From Ruminococcus_G sp050944435 (GTDB lineage Bacteria > Bacillota > Clostridia > Lachnospirales > Lachnospiraceae): a DNA stretch of 64,000 nt. Positions 61,199 through 64,000 of the stretch are shown piece after piece. The DNA lies in NCBI GenBank assembly GCA_050944435.1, contig JBMNRB010000014.1, positions 1 through 64,000 of the forward strand, written 5' to 3'. The notes under the pieces were generated by a model. It worked only from the letters and a program-made list of their open reading frames with translations, did not search any database and had not been told where the DNA came from. The position numbers and the translations under genes are program-made. Each line of letters begins with the position of its first letter. Within the stretch, counting starts at the first letter, position 1.

Positions 61199-62362
61199 AT
61201 GTATAAATATCATTGCCTGAATCCGATTTCGCCGGTAGGGCTGGAAAAATTTAGCGATGAATACCAGGAGACAGATAATATTCAGGAGGCGGACGCCGTC
61301 CTGGTGCGCAGCGCCGATATGAAGAACATGGAACTGCCCAAAGGGCTGAAAGCCATCGGCCGTGCAGGCGCGGGAGTGAACAATATTCCCCTGGGCAAAT
61401 GTTCAGATGAAGGAATCGTAGTATTCAATACGCCGGGAGCAAACGCCAATGGCGTAAAGGAGCTGGTTATTGCAGGAATGCTGCTGGCATCCAGGGATAT
61501 CGTGGGCGGTATCGAATGGGTGGAAAGCGAGCAGAATGTGGAAGAGATTGGCAAACTGGCTGAGAAAAAGAAAAAACAGTTTGCTGGCTGTGAGATCAGC
61601 GGAAAGAAGCTGGGAATTATCGGTCTGGGCGCTATCGGCGTGCTGGTAGCCAATGCAGCTACCCATCTGGGCATGGAAGTATACGGATATGATCCTTACA
61701 TTTCCGTGGAAGCTGCATGGAATCTTTCCCGAACCATTAAACATATCAACGATTTAAATATTATCTATAAAGAGTGTGATTATATTACGATCCACGTACC
61801 CCTTTTGGAGGACACAAAAGGGATGATCAACGCAGAGGCCATCAGCCAGATGAAAGAAAATGTGGTTATCCTTAACTTTGCCAGAGATCTTCTGGTGGAT
61901 GAAAAAGCTCTGGTGGAGGCGCTGGAAAACGGCAAAGTGAAGAAATATGTGACCGACTTTGCCAACCCCGTGGTTGCCGGAGCAAAAAATACTCTGGTTA
62001 CGCCCCATTTGGGAGCTTCTACAGAAGAGGCGGAAGACAACTGTGCAAAGATGGCGGTAAAAGAGCTGAGAAATTATCTGGAAAATGGAAATATCAAAAA
62101 CTCAGTAAATTATCCCAACTGCGATATGGGCACCTGTGTGACGGCAGGAAGAATCGCCATCAATCACAGAAATACGGTAAATATGATCAGCAGCTTCAGC
62201 AAGGTGCTGGGAGATGCGGGAATCAATATTTCAGATATGACCAATAAGAGTAAAGGCGAATATGCATATACGCTGCTGGACCTGCAGACCAGGCCCACAC
62301 AGGAAGTTATTGAAAAACTTGGAAAAATAGATGGCGTATTGAGGGTTCGTATTGTAAAATAA
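61199..62362 (+). CDS. serA: D-3-phosphoglycerate dehydrogenase
   Basis: A 387-residue NAD-dependent dehydrogenase, first step of serine synthesis. ATG 61199 is chosen with GAGGAG upstream. GRAGAGVNNIPL, the Rossmann loop LGIIGLGAIGVLVANAA, and TPHLGASTEEAEDN are present. The C-terminal 70 residues form an ACT domain (SKVLGDAGINISDM), which may bind serine for feedback control. It is shorter than the two-domain regulated form of E. coli, which has an ASB insert. Confidence 0.95.
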   Translation: MYKYHCLNPISPVGLEKFSDEYQETDNIQEADAVLVRSADMKNMELPKGLKAIGRAGAGVNNIPLGKCSDEGIVVFNTPGANANGVKELVIAGMLLASRDIVGGIEWVESEQNVEEIGKLAEKKKKQFAGCEISGKKLGIIGLGAIGVLVANAATHLGMEVYGYDPYISVEAAWNLSRTIKHINDLNIIYKECDYITIHVPLLEDTKGMINAEAISQMKENVVILNFARDLLVDEKALVEALENGKVKKYVTDFANPVVAGAKNTLVTPHLGASTEEAEDNCAKMAVKELRNYLENGNIKNSVNYPNCDMGTCVTAGRIAINHRNTVNMISSFSKVLGDAGINISDMTNKSKGEYAYTLLDLQTRPTQEVIEKLGKIDGVLRVRIVK

Positions 62363-62405
62363 AAGGGAGGGAGAATTTTAGCAATAAAATTCTCCGCCCT
62401 TTTTC
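62361..62405 (+). terminator. Terminator after serA
   Basis: GGGAGGGAGAATTTTA and TAAAATTCTCCGCCC pair (one bulge) around GCAA, followed by TTTTT. DUF1015 lies downstream, so it may set a lower level for that gene. Confidence 0.85.
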
Positions 62406-62431
62406 AACATATGCGGATAAAGGAGATCGGG

Positions 62432-62560
62432 ATGAAATCTATTGAAAAATATAGGCGGATGAAAAAGCGTCTGATACTGATCAGGTCCGCAGTGAGAAAC
62501 CGGAAGAAGCTGATCCGGGCATGCCGGACAATGCTGAAATTATGGAGAGGAAACGAATGA
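62432..62560 (+). CDS. Small very basic protein of unknown function
   Basis: A 42-codon frame starts at ATG 62432, 7 bp after AAAGGAGAT, and stops 1 bp before the next gene's ATG. The product is strongly basic (many Lys and Arg: MKSIEKYRRMKKRLILIRS, then VRNRKKLIRACRTML) and helix-forming, with no membrane segment. It is not similar to anything I recognise. The good ribosome site and tight spacing support translation, possibly coupled to DUF1015. A chance frame is the alternative. Confidence 0.35.
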   Translation: MKSIEKYRRMKKRLILIRSAVRNRKKLIRACRTMLKLWRGNE

Positions 62561-62561
62561 T

Positions 62562-63803
62562 ATGGCGACAGTAAAACCTTTTAGGGGCGTTCGGCCTACG
62601 GCTGAACTGGCACCGCGCATTGCAGCGCTTCCCTATGATGTGTATAATCGAAAAGAAGCTTGCGAGGAAGTGGCCAGAGAACCATTTTCTTTTTTGAAAA
62701 TTGACAGGGCGGAAACTCAGTTTCCGGATGATGTGGATACCTATGATCCGCAGGTTTATAAAAGGGCCAGAAAAACACTGGACGATATGATCAGATCGGG
62801 GTATTTCATAAAAGATCGTTGGAAAAGCTATTATTTATATGAGCTTACCATGGATCAGAGAAGTCAGACAGGAATCGTAGGATGCGCATCCATCGACGAT
62901 TATGACAGCGAAGTTATCCGCAAACATGAAAATACCCGGGAAGAAAAAGAGATAGACAGAATCCGCCATGTGGATGCCTGCGACGCCCAGACCGGGCCCA
63001 TCTTTCTTACCTATCACCGGGATGAAACCCTGCGTGAAATTATCGAAGGATGGAAAATGCACACTCCCAGTTATGATTTTGTAAGCAGCGACGGAATTCG
63101 CCATCGGGTTTGGACCATTGATGACGCAAAGACTGTGCAGGAAATTACAGAGGCTTTTGAGCGTATTGACAGACTTTATATCGCCGATGGTCATCATCGC
63201 TGCGCGTCAGCGGTGAAGGTTGGAAAAATGCGCCGGGAACAGAATCCGGGATACACTGGGGAAGAGGAATATAATTACTTTCTTTCCGTACTGTTTCAGG
63301 AAGATGAACTGAAAATTTACGATTATAACCGGGTAGTCAAAGATCTGGGCGGGTTATCGGCAGAAGAATTCCTGAAAAAAATACAGGAAAAATTCCAGGT
63401 GGAAAAAGTTGGCCGGGAACAGGTGCGGCCGCAGCAAAAAGGAGAATTCGGCATGTACATGGACGGTATCTGGTACCGTCTGCGCATTAAAGAAGAATAT
63501 CTGTCTGAAGACGCAGTGGACGGCCTGGATGTTTCTTTGCTGCAGAACCATTTGCTGGCGCCGATTCTTGGCATTGAAAATCCGAAAACGGATAGCAGGA
63601 TTGATTTTGTGGGAGGAATCCGCGGCCTGTCAGAGCTGGAACGGAGAGTAAACAGCGACTGCAAGGCAGCTTTTTCCATGTATCCCACTTCTATCGGGGA
63701 ATTATTTGCAGTGGCGGACGAACACCGCCTGATGCCGCCGAAATCCACCTGGTTTGAGCCAAAACTGAGAAGTGGATTATTTATACATAAACTGTCGGAA
63801 TGA
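62562..63803 (+). CDS. DUF1015 family protein
   Basis: A 413-residue protein of the DUF1015 family, often next to serA and serC, as here. PFRGVRPTAELAPRIAALPYDV at the start, FLKIDRAE, HENTREEKEIDRIRHVDAC, and IADGHHRCASA are conserved. The family is linked to serine metabolism by gene context; some relatives are reported as serine kinase-like. Activity here is inferred only from family. Confidence 0.88.
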   Translation: MATVKPFRGVRPTAELAPRIAALPYDVYNRKEACEEVAREPFSFLKIDRAETQFPDDVDTYDPQVYKRARKTLDDMIRSGYFIKDRWKSYYLYELTMDQRSQTGIVGCASIDDYDSEVIRKHENTREEKEIDRIRHVDACDAQTGPIFLTYHRDETLREIIEGWKMHTPSYDFVSSDGIRHRVWTIDDAKTVQEITEAFERIDRLYIADGHHRCASAVKVGKMRREQNPGYTGEEEYNYFLSVLFQEDELKIYDYNRVVKDLGGLSAEEFLKKIQEKFQVEKVGREQVRPQQKGEFGMYMDGIWYRLRIKEEYLSEDAVDGLDVSLLQNHLLAPILGIENPKTDSRIDFVGGIRGLSELERRVNSDCKAAFSMYPTSIGELFAVADEHRLMPPKSTWFEPKLRSGLFIHKLSE

Positions 63804-63823
63804 CAGAAAACAGGAGGATCTTT

Positions 63824-64000
63824 ATGGCAGATAAATTATATGATTTGATGGACTGGGCTGCAATTGAGGCGATTGTATATTCGGAGGAGTTTCATCCCCG
63901 GAGTATCCTGGGTCCCCGTCTGGTGAAGGACGGAGTGCTGATTCAGTGTTTTTTTCCTGACAGAAAACAGGTAATGGTTAAAACAGTAAAGGACCAGAAA
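63824..64000 (+). CDS. glgB: 1,4-alpha-glucan branching enzyme, N-terminal part (cut by window end)
   Basis: ATG 63824 follows CAGGAGG. The first 59 residues show LYDLMDWAAIEAIVYSEEFHPRSILGP, typical of the N-terminal carbohydrate-binding module of some Firmicute GlgB proteins. The gene runs off the right edge, so the catalytic barrel is not visible. Confidence 0.75.
   Translation, partial: MADKLYDLMDWAAIEAIVYSEEFHPRSILGPRLVKDGVLIQCFFPDRKQVMVKTVKDQK

Noticed and set aside
1..64000. CRISPR array
   Set aside because: No run of regularly spaced direct repeats was seen on reading through the window.

Overview
The window looks like a chromosomal segment of a spore-forming, anaerobic Firmicute of the Lachnospiraceae / Clostridium cluster XIVa type. 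The evidence is a complete spoIIIAA-AH operon, spoIVB, cotJABC, pyruvate formate-lyase with its activase, a 1406-residue 2-hydroxyacyl-CoA dehydratase activase/dehydratase-like protein, the xseA-xseB-ispA-dxs-tlyA-nadK-argR-recN-spoIVB gene order, and AGGAGG-type ribosome sites throughout. This assignment is by gene content and order only; no database search was possible.

Layout. Bases 1-2330 are a patchwork of broken genes: the 3' end of a group II intron, an Ntn-hydrolase piece, a truncated Vat-type acetyltransferase, a ParA piece, the 5' half of a second group II intron and the C-terminal third of an EAL phosphodiesterase. Bases 2404-5284 hold a TetR regulator with its own operator, an ABC exporter and a cytidine deaminase. 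Bases 5400-9450 are an AT-rich accessory island: a tyrosine recombinase, a roughly 290-bp segment between inverted recombination sites (a probable invertible promoter), a secreted surface protein, and fragments of transposons, including a serine-recombinase/IstA chimera.

The most striking region is 9532-16264. The minus-strand spore-coat operon cotJA-cotJB-cotJC-sodC is interrupted inside cotJC by a 4979-bp element (10569-15555). The element carries a large serine recombinase behind a candidate sigma-E promoter and, as cargo, pflB-pflA under a ZTP (pfl-type) riboswitch. The two halves of cotJC share an 8-bp core (GGAGGTCC) in the same reading frame. Joining them there restores an uninterrupted protein of about 208 residues. 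The element-side flanks of the two junctions are inverted copies of each other (14 of 16 bases, both 5 bp from the core), as expected for an attP site of a serine integrase. This has the organisation of a skin-like intervening element that would be cut out in the mother cell during sporulation.

From 16291 to 64000 the DNA is mostly core chromosome: MBL hydrolase, GDPD phosphodiesterase and a SEDS protein; acpP-gltX-helicase-PPTase; spoIIIAA-AH; prfC; asp23; nusB to recN; spoIVB; an ADP-ribosylglycohydrolase; tRNA-Val(CAC) on the minus strand; a two-component system; hisH-hisF-ung-flippase; the dehydratase activase (minus strand); tgt-yajC; leuB-ilvD-ilvB; serC-serA-DUF1015; and the first 177 bases of glgB at the right edge.

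How the genes work together. The spoIIIA complex and SpoIVB link forespore and mother cell during engulfment. The cotJ operon would add a manganese catalase (CotJC), followed directly by a Cu/Zn superoxide dismutase, to the spore coat, and it can be complete only after the intervening element is removed. The leuB-ilvD-ilvB and serC-serA operons supply branched-chain amino acids and serine. ispA-dxs supply isoprenoids.
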